The notes beneath the pieces were generated by a model, which saw nothing but the letters and a program-made list of their open reading frames with translations, searched no databases and was not told the origin of the DNA. The position numbers and the translations under genes are program-made. 64,000 nucleotides of DNA from Micromonospora sp. NBC_01796 (GTDB lineage Bacteria > Actinomycetota > Actinomycetes > Mycobacteriales > Micromonosporaceae): the NCBI RefSeq assembly GCF_035917455.1, contig NZ_CP109078.1, positions 4,572,001 to 4,636,000 of the forward strand. The letters run 5' to 3'. Positions 27,044-36,965 of the stretch are shown piece after piece (the first letter of the stretch is position 1; the number at the start of each line of letters is the position of its first letter).

Positions 27044-27574
27044 CTAGTGGTCGGCGCAACAGGGGGTCGGGTCGGGCATCTCGAACGGAACCAGGATGCC
27101 GCCGCGCGCCGGCTGCGTGGTCAGCACCAGTTCACCGTGCTGCCACAGCGGACGGACGAAGTCCCGGGTGTGGATCCGGGTCTCCTCCTGCGCCGGGGAA
27201 CCGCCGAGCACGGCCACCCGGTCGATCGCGCTCCAGGCGAGCAGTTCGCCGACGGTGATGGTGCCGACCAGCCGCTCCACCCCGGCGAAGTACACCGCCC
27301 GTCCGGATCGGCGGGTGGCGTGCTCGGCCGCCGCCGCCGTGGCCGCGTCCCGGAGTTCGACCGGCACCGCCGGCAATGTCGCCGACTCCGTGCCCGTACC
27401 GCTCAGGCTCAGCGCCACATGCGGGTACGGCTCCCGCATGAGGTGCGTACAGGCGGTCAGATCCGGCAGGCTGAGCGGCAGCACGACGTCGCGCAGCCAC
27501 TGCTCCGCCTCCAGGTCGTTGCGGTGACCGAGGCTGATGCCCCGGTGACCGAGGCTGACGCCCAGGTAGGTCAC
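27044..27574 (-). CDS. Unknown protein coupled to the PHP-domain gene
   Basis: 176 residues from GTG 27574, which overlaps the PHP gene stop by four bases (GTGA). No family is recognised. Visible features are a duplicated VSLGHRG/ISLGHRN near the N-terminus from a 21-bp tandem duplication in the DNA, a middle with TLPAVPVELRDAATAAAAEHATRR, and a Cys/His end PTPCCADH. There is no signal peptide or membrane helix. Position suggests a joint function with the exported metallohydrolase, but this protein would stay in the cytoplasm. Confidence 0.7.
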   Translation of the reverse strand: MTYLGVSLGHRGISLGHRNDLEAEQWLRDVVLPLSLPDLTACTHLMREPYPHVALSLSGTGTESATLPAVPVELRDAATAAAAEHATRRSGRAVYFAGVERLVGTITVGELLAWSAIDRVAVLGGSPAQEETRIHTRDFVRPLWQHGELVLTTQPARGGILVPFEMPDPTPCCADH

Positions 27575-29286
27575 TTCGTCAGGACCCAGATCGGGTTGCC
27601 GTAGAACCACAGGTCGGCCCACGGGTCGGCATCGCCGACGACGTCCATCGCCGGTCCGTGCGGGTCCACCGAGGCGCCCATCAGACCGGTCGCGCTGCGG
27701 TTGCCGTCGGTGCCCCGGACGCGCAGGTAGAACGGCTCGTTCACCCGGCCGAAGTTGTAGCTGAACGACACCCGGCCACTGCTCTTGGCGCTGACCTCGA
27801 ACGACTTGACCACCCGGGTACGCGGTGCGGTGAAGGTGTCGCCGTCGCGTACCGGGCCGGTGACCGCGCCGGCGATCACGTCGACCCGGGCCAGCTTCGC
27901 CACGAACTGCGACCAGTTCGGGGTGGTCGCCAGGTCGATGTCGATGGTGACCTCGACCTGCTCGCCCCGGCGTACCCGCAGTGTGCCGCCGAGCGGGGTG
28001 CCGGAGTCGCGGTGGCGGTCACCGGCGATCCGGGCCCGTACGTCGAGGCCCTTGATCAGGCCGCCGTGGTCGACCCAGACCCGGCCGGCCCGCAGGCCGT
28101 CCATCACCGCGCGGTAGCTGTCCGAGCTGGCACCGACGTGGGTCCGGCTGTAGAAGCCCGGCCAGTAGTCGCCGGCCGCGGTGAGCAGCGGACCGCGTAC
28201 GGGGTCGGCCTGCTTGCCGTCGCGGTCGAAGTTGCTGTCGGGGCCGCGCTGCGAGGTGTCCAGGTAGTTGACGTGCGAGTCGGAGTTCGCGCTGATCCAC
28301 CAGGGCTTGCCCTCGGCGAGCAGGCTGTCCCAGAGCCCACCGACGGTGGAGGTCATCCAGTCGAAGCCGCCCCAGGTGCGGTAGCTCTCCAGCGGGTAAC
28401 CGGGGAAGGACTCGGCGCCCGGGCTGCTCTCGTAGTAGCCGCGGCCACGGCCGGTGCCACCGGGGATGCCGGCGGCCTGGTGGCCGGGGGCACCCTCCAT
28501 GCCGATCGCCACGGTCGGGTCGGCGTCGCGCCAGGCCCGGATCTCGTGCGGGGAGTCGACGCCCCGGCGGGCCGGGTGGTTGGCGAGGAAGAGCGCGCCG
28601 TCGACCCGACGCCTGCGTACGGCCTCGGCGAGGAACTTCACGCCGGCGATGGCGAGCGCCTCGTTGGCCGCACCCGGGCCGGAGGTGCCGGTGACCGAGC
28701 CGTCGAACCCGTTCTCGAACTCCTTGAGTACGGCGACCTCGTTGCGCCCGGGGTGGACAAAAACGGTGCCGTGCTCGGCGGCCGGGATGTTCCACTCCAT
28801 GCCCTGGAAGATCAGCAGTTCCTTGAGCTGGGCGCGGGCCGCCACGATCTCCGGGTTGACCTTGTCGACGCCGATCTTGGCATGGGCGACGCTGCCGTGG
28901 TCGGTGATGACCATCCAGTCCAGGCCGTACGCCTGCGCGTGCCGCGCCTGGTCGATGACCCGGTACTGGGCGTCCGAGCTGTACTGGGTGTGGATGTGGT
29001 GGTCGCCGGCGAGCCACTGGAAGCCGCCGGTGCGCTCCCGGTCGTCGGTGGAGTCGGGCCCGTGCGCATGCGCCAGTTCCGGCGTGGCGAGTACGGTCGC
29101 GGCGGCGGCACCGGCGCCGAGCAGGCCGGCGTTGCGCAGGAAACCGCGCCGGGACAGTTCCGACGGCGACAGCTCGCTGTCCGGTACGGCCAGGTCGAGC
29201 GCAGGCGTCAGGTCCACGTTGTGCTCGTGGCCGTGGTCGTGACTATGGCCGTGGTCGTGGCCGTGATGAGAGTGATCGTGACCCAT
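27571..29286 (-). CDS. Tat-exported PHP-domain metallohydrolase with His-rich N-terminus
   Basis: 571 residues. Residues 3-22 hold 11 histidines in HD/HG/HS repeats. A twin-arginine signal follows unusually late (SRRGFLR at 45-51, then a hydrophobic stretch ending ELAHAHG). The mature part starts with GDHHIHTQYSSDAQY, the PHP metal motif HxHxxxS, and has ITDHGSVAHAKI, GMEWNIP, NHPARRG and SDSHVNYLD, as in CehA/McbA-type phosphoesterases. These bind two or three divalent metals and hydrolyse phosphoesters. ATG 29286 has ACGGAG upstream. The His tract would stay at the pre-export end and could take up metal before folding. Confidence 0.88.
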   Translation of the reverse strand: MGHDHSHHGHDHGHSHDHGHEHNVDLTPALDLAVPDSELSPSELSRRGFLRNAGLLGAGAAAATVLATPELAHAHGPDSTDDRERTGGFQWLAGDHHIHTQYSSDAQYRVIDQARHAQAYGLDWMVITDHGSVAHAKIGVDKVNPEIVAARAQLKELLIFQGMEWNIPAAEHGTVFVHPGRNEVAVLKEFENGFDGSVTGTSGPGAANEALAIAGVKFLAEAVRRRRVDGALFLANHPARRGVDSPHEIRAWRDADPTVAIGMEGAPGHQAAGIPGGTGRGRGYYESSPGAESFPGYPLESYRTWGGFDWMTSTVGGLWDSLLAEGKPWWISANSDSHVNYLDTSQRGPDSNFDRDGKQADPVRGPLLTAAGDYWPGFYSRTHVGASSDSYRAVMDGLRAGRVWVDHGGLIKGLDVRARIAGDRHRDSGTPLGGTLRVRRGEQVEVTIDIDLATTPNWSQFVAKLARVDVIAGAVTGPVRDGDTFTAPRTRVVKSFEVSAKSSGRVSFSYNFGRVNEPFYLRVRGTDGNRSATGLMGASVDPHGPAMDVVGDADPWADLWFYGNPIWVLTK

Positions 29287-29605
29287 GGAGGACTCCGTTT
29301 CGGGCGGTATGTGGCGCCAATCTCGCGAAGCCCGGGGAACGGAAGGTGTACTGATCGCGGCATGGGTGCGAACATGCGGCTGCGAGCATGCGTGGCCGAA
29401 CACATCGTCACTGCTCGGGGCGGGGGGTCACGCTGGGTGCGTGCCGGGAACCCCTGCGCGCGTTGCCGGCGCCGATCTCGGCGACCCGGTCCGCGCTCCC
29501 ACCCTCCTCCGCGGTGGCTGAAAAGTGGCGTTTCCGGCGTGGGCGGTGGCCGGTCCGGGCTACGGTGCGCGGGTGTCACCGGGATCAACCGAGGAGGTGG
29601 GGGTC
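29287..29605. other. Divergent intergenic region
   Basis: 319 bp between the divergent PHP and DUF302-like genes. I see scattered GCATG words but no convincing promoter hexamers, RNA gene or repeat. Confidence 0.3.
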
Positions 29606-30133
29606 ATGGGCACCCGTCAGGTCGTACGGACCGAGTACCAGGCCCGCCGGCTCGCCATTGCGGTGGACGCGCCCTTCGACGACTTCCGGCGGCGGTACGA
29701 GGAGGCCGTACCGGTGTTCGACCCGGCGGCGTTCAAGCCCCTGTACGACCGGAAGGCGGACTGGTCCGAGTGGGTCGAGGTGACGCACCGGGCGGCGCCG
29801 CACGACTTCCTCCGCTACTGGCAGATCGACGCGCAGCCGATGATGGGGGTCGCGGGTGACCCGGCCGACTGCGTCCAGTACCTGATGGGCAACCACACCG
29901 TCGCCGAGCGGATGTTCCGGCACGACCCGACCGTCTTCCTGTACGTGCCGCTACGGGTCAGCATCAGCGACGACGGCAGCACCGGCACCTGGTTCTCGAT
30001 CGACCAGCCGAGCCGGAACCTGGACTCGTACGGCCGCCCGGAGATCACCTCGGTCGGGGTCGAACTGGACCACAAGGTCGGGCGCCTGCTGGAGTTCCTG
30101 GGTGTGTCCGTACCGCCGGACCTGCTGCCCTGA
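29606..30133 (+). CDS. Hypothetical protein with DUF302-like features
   Basis: 175 residues; GAGGAGG lies before ATG 29606. The N-terminal part pairs a beta strand with YQARRLAIAVDAPFDDFRRRYEEAVPVFD, resembling DUF302. The C-terminal part has YLMGNHTVAERMFRHDPTVFLYVPLRVSISDD, a feature shared with nucleoside/ligand-binding DUF302 relatives. No catalytic residues can be named. It stands alone, flanked by an intergenic region and a terminator. Confidence 0.65.
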   Translation: MGTRQVVRTEYQARRLAIAVDAPFDDFRRRYEEAVPVFDPAAFKPLYDRKADWSEWVEVTHRAAPHDFLRYWQIDAQPMMGVAGDPADCVQYLMGNHTVAERMFRHDPTVFLYVPLRVSISDDGSTGTWFSIDQPSRNLDSYGRPEITSVGVELDHKVGRLLEFLGVSVPPDLLP

Positions 30134-30149
30134 CCGCGCCCGGCGCGGT
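30133..30149. terminator. Terminator hairpin between convergent genes
   Basis: ACCGCGC (30133-30139), loop CCG, GCGCGGT (30143-30149), just after the stop of the DUF302-like gene and before the convergent lipoprotein gene. Confidence 0.55.
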
Positions 30150-30165
30150 TCCGGGCCGGCCGATG

Positions 30166-30798
30166 TCAGCTCGCGGCGGGCGACGGGGCGGGGCTGAGCA
30201 CCTTGCAGGCGTCCAGGGCGGCGGTGACCTTCGGGTCGGTGGTGTTCAGGTCGGGGGCGAGGGTCACGCCGTGGTCGGTGAGGCAGTTCGCGTACGCGCC
30301 ACCGGGTGCTGCACCGCCACCGGGACGGGCGCCCTGGCCCCGGCCGGGGCCGCCGGTGGGCAGGGTGGAGGCGCACGCCTGCTGTGCCTTCTGCCAGGTC
30401 GCGTCGTCCACACCGGAGGGTCGCAACCCGCCGAACCCGCCACCGGGTCCCCGGTTGCCGCCCGGCCAGCCGGACGCACCCGGCGACGGCTGGCCGGACG
30501 GACGCCCGGAGGGGAAGCGGGACGGCCGTCCGGACGGAAAGCCGGACGGTCGACCGGAGCCGTCGGGCCGGGGTCGCGCGGACGGCCGCCCGCCGGGCAG
30601 GTTGTCAGGTACGTCGATCCCCTGTTGTTTGAGGCAACCGACGTACGCGGCGAAGGCGTCGGGTCGACCACTCGACGCCGGTGCCGCCGCATCCTGACCG
30701 CTGGTGTCGGCACCGCCGCAGGCCGTCGCGAGAATCAGGGCCGCCGACCCCGCCGCCGCGGTCAACGTCCAGCGCGCCCGCCAGCTCAACACCGCCAC
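30166..30798 (-). CDS. Secreted lipoprotein with Pro/Gly/Arg/Ser-rich middle
   Basis: 210 residues. A signal peptide (VAVLSWRARWTLTAAAGSAALILATAC) ends in a lipobox ATAC. Two similar Cys-containing modules, DAFAAYVGCLKQQGIDVPDN and GGAYANCLTDHGVTLAPDL plus ALDACKVL, flank a low-complexity region of RPSG/FPSGRPS repeats. GTG 30798 has GGGAGG upstream. It diverges from the efflux adaptor at 31044. Lipoproteins of this design commonly neighbour MacAB-like systems in actinomycetes; the role is unknown. Confidence 0.8.
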   Translation of the reverse strand: MAVLSWRARWTLTAAAGSAALILATACGGADTSGQDAAAPASSGRPDAFAAYVGCLKQQGIDVPDNLPGGRPSARPRPDGSGRPSGFPSGRPSRFPSGRPSGQPSPGASGWPGGNRGPGGGFGGLRPSGVDDATWQKAQQACASTLPTGGPGRGQGARPGGGAAPGGAYANCLTDHGVTLAPDLNTTDPKVTAALDACKVLSPAPSPAAS

Positions 30799-31043
30799 CG
30801 GTACCTCCCTCTGGGTTGACGCCACCGGGACGGAGAGGGTGAGAGGGGCCCCGGGGCGCGTCCACAGACAACCGGCACCACCTCCGGACCAGATAGGACC
30901 AAGCTCGACGCCGGCTGGGAATCGCGCCGCGCGAACCGTCGGTTCCTGCCTCCCGGCCCGGGAGCGGTCGCTCCGGGGACTCTCAGGCAATTCCGAGGTA
31001 CGGCCGAGTCAGCCCCGAGCCGGGGCGACGACACTCGCCGGTC

Positions 31044-32351
31044 ATGGGGATCGGCCTGAGTGCGTCGGGGCGTGCCGGACGCGGCCGGCGGGTGTGGTGG
31101 CTTTCCGGTGTCGTGGCCGTCGTGCTCGTACTGTCCGGCTCGGTGGCGGCGTACGCGTTGACCGGCGACGACAGCGAGCCGTCCCGCCCGGCGGCGACCG
31201 CCCGGGTGGACCGGGGCGACGTCACGCTCGCCATCGCCACCACCGGGGCGCTGCGACCGGCACAGACCCGCAGTCTCGGCTTCACCGGCGCCGGTACGGT
31301 CACCGAGGTCAAGGTGCGCGCGGGTGACCAGGTGACCGCCGGCCAGTTGCTCGCCCGGACCGATCCCGCCGCCGCCCAACAGCGCGTCGACTCCGCCCGG
31401 GACGCGCTCACCGAGGCACGGACCGCGCTCGACGCCGCCGAGCAGAGACAGGCCACCCCACCCACCACCTGCGGCCCCGCGACCGGCAACGGCGGCACGG
31501 GCAACGGCGGCACGGGCGGCGGCGCGGGGGAGCCGACGCCGAGCGGGTCCGCCACACCCACCACCTCCACCCGTCCCGGCTCGCCGACGCCGAGCCCGGC
31601 CGCCCCGTCGGGACGGGTGTCGGCGCCGACCGGGACCGGGCAGAGCGCGGGCCAGCCCTCGGGCGGCGCGCGGGACTGCACCGGCCGGAGCGGTTCCGCG
31701 TCGACGGGCGGCCCGGACCCCGTACTCCGGGCACAGCAGCAGGTGACCAACGCCCAACTGAACCTGGACACCGCCTCGGACGCGCTGGCCGGCACCAGCA
31801 TCACCGCACCGATCGCCGGCAAGGTCCTCTCCGTCGCCGGTGGCGTCGGCGCGGTGGTCGGCGGCGGCACCACCTTCATCACCCTGGGCGACGTGGCCGG
31901 GATGGAGGTCGGGACGAGTTTCCCCGAGGCGGACGCCGGGCGGCTGGCCGTCGGTCTGGCCGCCACCGTGACCCTGGCGAACCGGCCCGGTGAGGAGTTC
32001 CCGGCCAGGGTGACCCAGGTCGACCCGGTCGGCACCGCAGACGGGCAACTCGTCCGGTACGGCGCCCTGCTCAGCTTCGACCGGGTGCCCGCCGACGCGC
32101 TGGTCGGGCAGAGCGCGAACGCCCGGGTGACGATCGAGTCGGTGCCGGGGGTGCTGCGGGTGCCCGCCACAGCCGTCCACCTCACCGGGACCGACGGGAC
32201 CGGCGGCGGGCCGGCGACCGGCGAGGTGCGGCTCCGGACCCCGGCCGGCGGCACGGAGACCCGCCGGGTGACGGTCGGCGTACGGGGTGACCAGTACGCC
32301 GAGATCACCGACGGCCTCGCCGAAGGGGACGAAGTCGTACTCGGCTGGTGA
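31044..32351 (+). CDS. Periplasmic-adaptor-like (HlyD/MacA-type) subunit, first copy
   Basis: 435 residues. An N-terminal signal-anchor (VWWLSGVVAVVLVLSGSVAAYAL) is followed by a biotinyl-lipoyl half (RGDVTLAIATTGALRPAQTRSLGFTGAGTVTEVKVRAGDQVTAGQLLARTD), a coiled-coil arm split by a roughly 90-residue Pro/Thr/Ser/Gly linker, then ITAPIAGKVLSVAGGVGAVVGGG and the beta-barrel (ATVTLANRPGEEFPARVTQVDPVG). Such adaptors bridge an exporter to the envelope; here there is no outer membrane, so the partner is probably the cell wall or the ABC permease. It precedes the two-component genes, and a second adaptor follows them. Confidence 0.88.
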   Translation: MGIGLSASGRAGRGRRVWWLSGVVAVVLVLSGSVAAYALTGDDSEPSRPAATARVDRGDVTLAIATTGALRPAQTRSLGFTGAGTVTEVKVRAGDQVTAGQLLARTDPAAAQQRVDSARDALTEARTALDAAEQRQATPPTTCGPATGNGGTGNGGTGGGAGEPTPSGSATPTTSTRPGSPTPSPAAPSGRVSAPTGTGQSAGQPSGGARDCTGRSGSASTGGPDPVLRAQQQVTNAQLNLDTASDALAGTSITAPIAGKVLSVAGGVGAVVGGGTTFITLGDVAGMEVGTSFPEADAGRLAVGLAATVTLANRPGEEFPARVTQVDPVGTADGQLVRYGALLSFDRVPADALVGQSANARVTIESVPGVLRVPATAVHLTGTDGTGGGPATGEVRLRTPAGGTETRRVTVGVRGDQYAEITDGLAEGDEVVLGW

Positions 32352-32441
32352 TTCCCCAGCCCATCGTGACCCGGCTCCCAGGTCGCTCCCAGCGGGCTCG
32401 GCTAAAGATGACCCGGAGTTCGAGGGGGAGGAGGTCGACGG

Positions 32442-33170
32442 GTGCGCCCATCGGCAGGAGAGTCGGCCCGGCGGTCGACCAGGGTGCTCGTGGTGGACGA
32501 CGAGCCGAACATCTGCGCGTTGCTGTCGGCGACCCTGCGGCTGATCGATTTCGAGGTCCGGATCGCGTACGGCGGGCACGAGGCGTTGACCGCCGCCGCC
32601 GAGTTCGAGCCGGACCTGGTCGTACTCGACGTGATGATGCCGGACCTGGACGGCTTCCAGGTGGCGCGACGGTTGCGTACGACGGCCGACGGCCGGGGCG
32701 TACCGGTGCTGTTCCTGACCGCGCGGGACGCGGTGGAGGACCGGATCTCCGGGCTGACCGTCGGCGCCGACGACTACGTCACCAAGCCGTTCAGCCTGGA
32801 GGAGGTCGTGCTGCGGATCCGGGCCATCCTGCGGCGCAGCCGGGTCGAACCCGAGTCGGGCGTGATCCACTACGCCGATCTGGAGCTGAACGAGGACGCG
32901 CACGAGGTACGCCGCGCCGGCCGGTTGGTGGACCTGTCGCCGACCGAGTTCAACCTGCTGCGGTACCTGATGGTCAACGCCGGTCGGGTGGTCAGCAAGG
33001 CGCAGATCCTGGACCGGGTCTGGAGTTACGACTTCGGCGGCGACGGCCGGATCGTCGAGTCGTACGTCTACTACCTGCGCAAGAAGATCGACCGGTGGGA
33101 CCCGCCGCTGATCCAGACGGTACGGGGCGTGGGGTATGCGCTCCGGCTGCCTCGACCGGCCGGCGAATGA
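32442..33170 (+). CDS. OmpR/PhoB-family response regulator
   Basis: 242 residues. The receiver has TRVLVVDDEPNICALL (acidic pair), VVLDVMMPDLDGFQ (phosphoacceptor D) and VTKPFSLEEV (Lys). The winged-helix effector contains DLSPTEFNLLRYLMVNAGRVVSKAQILDRVW and [41 protein letters not shown] precedes GTG 32442. Its TGA overlaps the histidine kinase start (ATGA). It probably controls the surrounding efflux genes. Confidence 0.95.
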   Translation: MRPSAGESARRSTRVLVVDDEPNICALLSATLRLIDFEVRIAYGGHEALTAAAEFEPDLVVLDVMMPDLDGFQVARRLRTTADGRGVPVLFLTARDAVEDRISGLTVGADDYVTKPFSLEEVVLRIRAILRRSRVEPESGVIHYADLELNEDAHEVRRAGRLVDLSPTEFNLLRYLMVNAGRVVSKAQILDRVWSYDFGGDGRIVESYVYYLRKKIDRWDPPLIQTVRGVGYALRLPRPAGE

Positions 33171-34894
33171 CCGCCCGGCCCGGCCAGCCCGGCGCTCCCG
33201 CCCCTCCGGGTGGGACCGCCGTACCCGGCTGGCCGCCCCCGCCACCGCCCGACTGGACGGCGGCACCCCCGGTCGGGCGGTGGCGGCGGCGACTGGCCCG
33301 GGTACGCAGGTGGAGCCACTGGACCCTGCGCGCACGGCTGGTGGTGGTGATCGCCGTACTGACCGCGATCGCGTTGATCGTGGCGAACGCGGCCGGGCTG
33401 GTGCTGCTGCGGTCGTACCTCACCGACCGGGTGGACGAGCAGCTCGCCCGGTCGATCCGCCCGTACGTCGCGGGTATGGTCCCGGACTTCGGACCCGGAG
33501 CGGCCCGCGGCGGCCGACCCGCTCCCGCCGGTGGCCCCGGCCAGGCCGTGGTGATCTACGACCCGGGCGGGCGGGTGCTGGTCGCCGTCCTGTCCCACGA
33601 CGAACTCTCCCCGCCCGACCTGACCGGCCTCACCGACCTGGCCGAGCGCGGTGAACCGTTCACGGTCGACTCGGCGGACTCGCACAGCACCTGGCGGGTG
33701 CTGGCCGCGCCGACCGCGAACGGCGGGCTGGCCGTGGTGGCCTCCTCGCTGCGCGACGTCGACGCCACCGCGGACGGCCTGCTGCTGATCGACGGGGCGG
33801 TGATGCTGCTGGTCCTGCTCGTGCTCGGCCTGGTCGCCGCCCTGGTGGTACGGATCGGGTTGCGCCCGCTGACCCGGATGGAACGCATCTCCAGCGAGAT
33901 CACCGCCGGCAACCTGGCCCGGCGGGTGGAGGACGCCGACCCGCACACCGAGTCGGGACGGTTGGGCATCGCGCTCAACGTCATGCTCGACCGGATCGGC
34001 GCCGAGATGGCCGCCCGTACGGTCTCCGAGCAGCGGTTGCGGCAGTTCGTCGCGGACGCCTCGCACGAGTTGCGTACGCCCCTCACCTCGATCCGTGGTT
34101 TCGCCGAGCTGTACCGGCGCGGCGGGGCGCCACCCGGACCGGTGCTGGACGAGACCATGGGCCGGATCGAGAACGAGGCGGCCCGGATGGGGCTCCTGGT
34201 CGAGGACCTCCTGCAACTGGCCCGCATGGACCTGAGGCGGCCGATGCGACGGGCACCGGTGGACCTGTTGGCGATCGCCGCCGACACCATCCGGGACGCA
34301 CATGCCCGCCGCCCCGACCGCCCGGTCCGGCTGGTCCCGCTCGGCGGTGGTCCGGCGCCGATGCCCGGCGGCGGCCCCGATCCGTCCGGCGGTGGGCTGG
34401 AGCCGGTGACCGTGCTCGGCGACGAGCACCAGTTGCGCCAGGTGGCGGCGAACCTGGTCACGAACGCGTTGCAACACACCCCGTCGACCGCCGAGATCAC
34501 CGTCCGGGTCGGCCGCTGGTCCGCCCCCGCCGATCCGGCCCTGCCCGGCGCCGGCACCGAGTACGCCGTGCTGGAGGTCGCCGACACCGGTCCGGGTGTG
34601 CCGCCCGAGCACGCCGGACGGATCTTCGAGCGGCTCTACCGGGTCGACCAGAGCCGTACCCGTACTCCCGGTGTCGGTTCCGGGTTGGGGCTGGCCATCG
34701 TGGCCGCGATCGTCCAGGCCCACGGCGGCCGGGTCGACCTGGTCGGCGCGACCGGTGCCGGCGCGACCTTCCGGGTGGTGTTGCCGACCATGATGGACCC
34801 CGCCCCGGTCGACCCCGTCGAACCGGACACCACCACTCGCGACGGTGCCCCGCCGTCCGAGCACGCCGGTGGTTCCCAGCTTGCTCCGAGCTGA
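33167..34894 (+). CDS. Sensor histidine kinase (HAMP-HisKA-HATPase)
   Basis: 575 residues. A Pro-rich cytoplasmic start is followed by TM1 (LVVVIAVLTAIALIVANAAGLVLL), an extracellular sensor of about 130 residues, TM2 (AVMLLVLLVLGLVAALVVRIGL), HAMP, the H-box FVADASHELRTPLTSIRGF (phosphoaccepting His), the N-box VAANLVTNALQHTP, and G-boxes DTGPGVPPEH and GSGLGLAIV. The N-terminal run of about 45 Pro/Gly-rich residues is unusual. It is coupled by ATGA to the response regulator. The ligand is unknown; a cell-envelope signal is plausible given the neighbours. Confidence 0.95.
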   Translation: MTARPGQPGAPAPPGGTAVPGWPPPPPPDWTAAPPVGRWRRRLARVRRWSHWTLRARLVVVIAVLTAIALIVANAAGLVLLRSYLTDRVDEQLARSIRPYVAGMVPDFGPGAARGGRPAPAGGPGQAVVIYDPGGRVLVAVLSHDELSPPDLTGLTDLAERGEPFTVDSADSHSTWRVLAAPTANGGLAVVASSLRDVDATADGLLLIDGAVMLLVLLVLGLVAALVVRIGLRPLTRMERISSEITAGNLARRVEDADPHTESGRLGIALNVMLDRIGAEMAARTVSEQRLRQFVADASHELRTPLTSIRGFAELYRRGGAPPGPVLDETMGRIENEAARMGLLVEDLLQLARMDLRRPMRRAPVDLLAIAADTIRDAHARRPDRPVRLVPLGGGPAPMPGGGPDPSGGGLEPVTVLGDEHQLRQVAANLVTNALQHTPSTAEITVRVGRWSAPADPALPGAGTEYAVLEVADTGPGVPPEHAGRIFERLYRVDQSRTRTPGVGSGLGLAIVAAIVQAHGGRVDLVGATGAGATFRVVLPTMMDPAPVDPVEPDTTTRDGAPPSEHAGGSQLAPS

Positions 34895-34935
34895 CGCCGG
34901 GGCTGTTCCGAGCCGGACGATCCAGGCTGGCCCGC

Positions 34936-36191
34936 ATGCCGGTGCGACGTCTGGTCTCGCTACGCCGCCCGTCGGTGCTCGTCAACGCCGTACTCGGCCT
35001 GGCGATCATCGGCGGCGGCGTCTGGAGCTACACCTCCTTCGTCAAGCCCGAGTCGAGTTCGGCGGCGACCGGTGGTGCCACCCGTACGATCCCGGTCGGG
35101 CAGGGCACGGTGACCGCCACCGTGTCGGCGGCCGGTACGTTGCGCAGCGCCGCCACCGCGAGCGCCACCTTCACCACCGGCGGTACGGTCAGCGAGATCC
35201 GGGTCAAGGTCGGTGACCTGGTCACCCAGGGCACGGTCCTGGCCAAGGTGAACCCGACCGCCGCGAACCGGCAGCTCACCGCCGCGCAGGCCAATCTGGA
35301 CGCGGCCAGGGCGGCCCTGGACCGCGCCGAGGCGGCCGGTACCGACACCACCGACGCCCGGACCCAGGTCACCACCGCCCAGTTGGCCGTCGACACCGCC
35401 CGGGACGCGGTCGACGGCACGACGCTGAAGGCGCCGATGGCCGGGACCGTGGTGGCCGTCAACGGCAGCGTCGGCAGCTCCACCGGCGGGTCCGGGTCCA
35501 GCTCGTCCGGTTCCGGGTCGAGCGGTTCGGGATCGTCGTCGGGGGGATCGTCGTCCGGCAGCGGCTCCTCCGGCGGTGGCTCGGCGTCCGGTGGCTCCGC
35601 GTCGGGTGGTTCGACCGGCGGGTTCATCCAGCTCGCCGACCTGGGCAAGCTGGAGGTGTCCGCCTCGGTCGCCGAGGCCGACGCGACCAAGCTCAAGGCC
35701 GGCCAGCCGGCCACCATCACCTGGAACGCGCTCGCCGGTGCGACGGCGACCGGCACTCTGTCCTCGATCGACCCGAACGCCACCACCAGCAACAACGTGG
35801 TCACCTACGGGGTGGTGTTCGGGGTGTCGCAGCTCCCGCCCGGCGCCCGCCCCGGCCAGACCGTCCAGGCGACGGTGACGGTCGGCCAGGTGGAGAACAC
35901 CGTCTACGTCAACTCGGCGGCGCTCACCACCGTCGGCAACCGGCACACCGTCACGGTGCTGGAGAACGGGCAGCCGGTGACCCGTCCGGTCGAGGTCGGG
36001 CTGACCGGCGACCAGACCGTACAGGTGACGTCCGGGTTGCAGGTCGGTGAGCTGGTCGTACTCCGGACCACCGGCACCGGGACGACCGGAACCACCGGTG
36101 GCGGCCGACCGGGCGGCGGGCTCACCGGTGGTGGCGGTTTTCCCGGCGGCGGGGGCTTCCCACGGGGTGCCGGGGCTGCGGGAGGCGGGCG

Positions 36192-36195
<4 letters not shown>
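34936..36195 (+). CDS. Periplasmic-adaptor-like (HlyD/MacA-type) subunit, second copy
   Basis: 419 residues with an N-terminal anchor (VNAVLGLAIIGGGVWSYTSF), lipoyl half (VTATVSAAGTLRSAATASATFTTGGTVSEIRVKVGDLVTQGTVLAKV), a short coiled coil, then LKAPMAGTVVAVNGSVGSS interrupted by about 45 Ser/Gly residues before FIQLADLGKLEVSASVAEADATKL and a beta-barrel. The C-terminus is a Gly/Pro-rich tail. It overlaps the ATPase gene by four bases (ATGA), so adaptor, ATPase and permease form a coupled MacAB-like unit. Confidence 0.9.
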
Positions 36196-36961
<766 letters not shown>

Positions 36962-36965
<4 letters not shown>

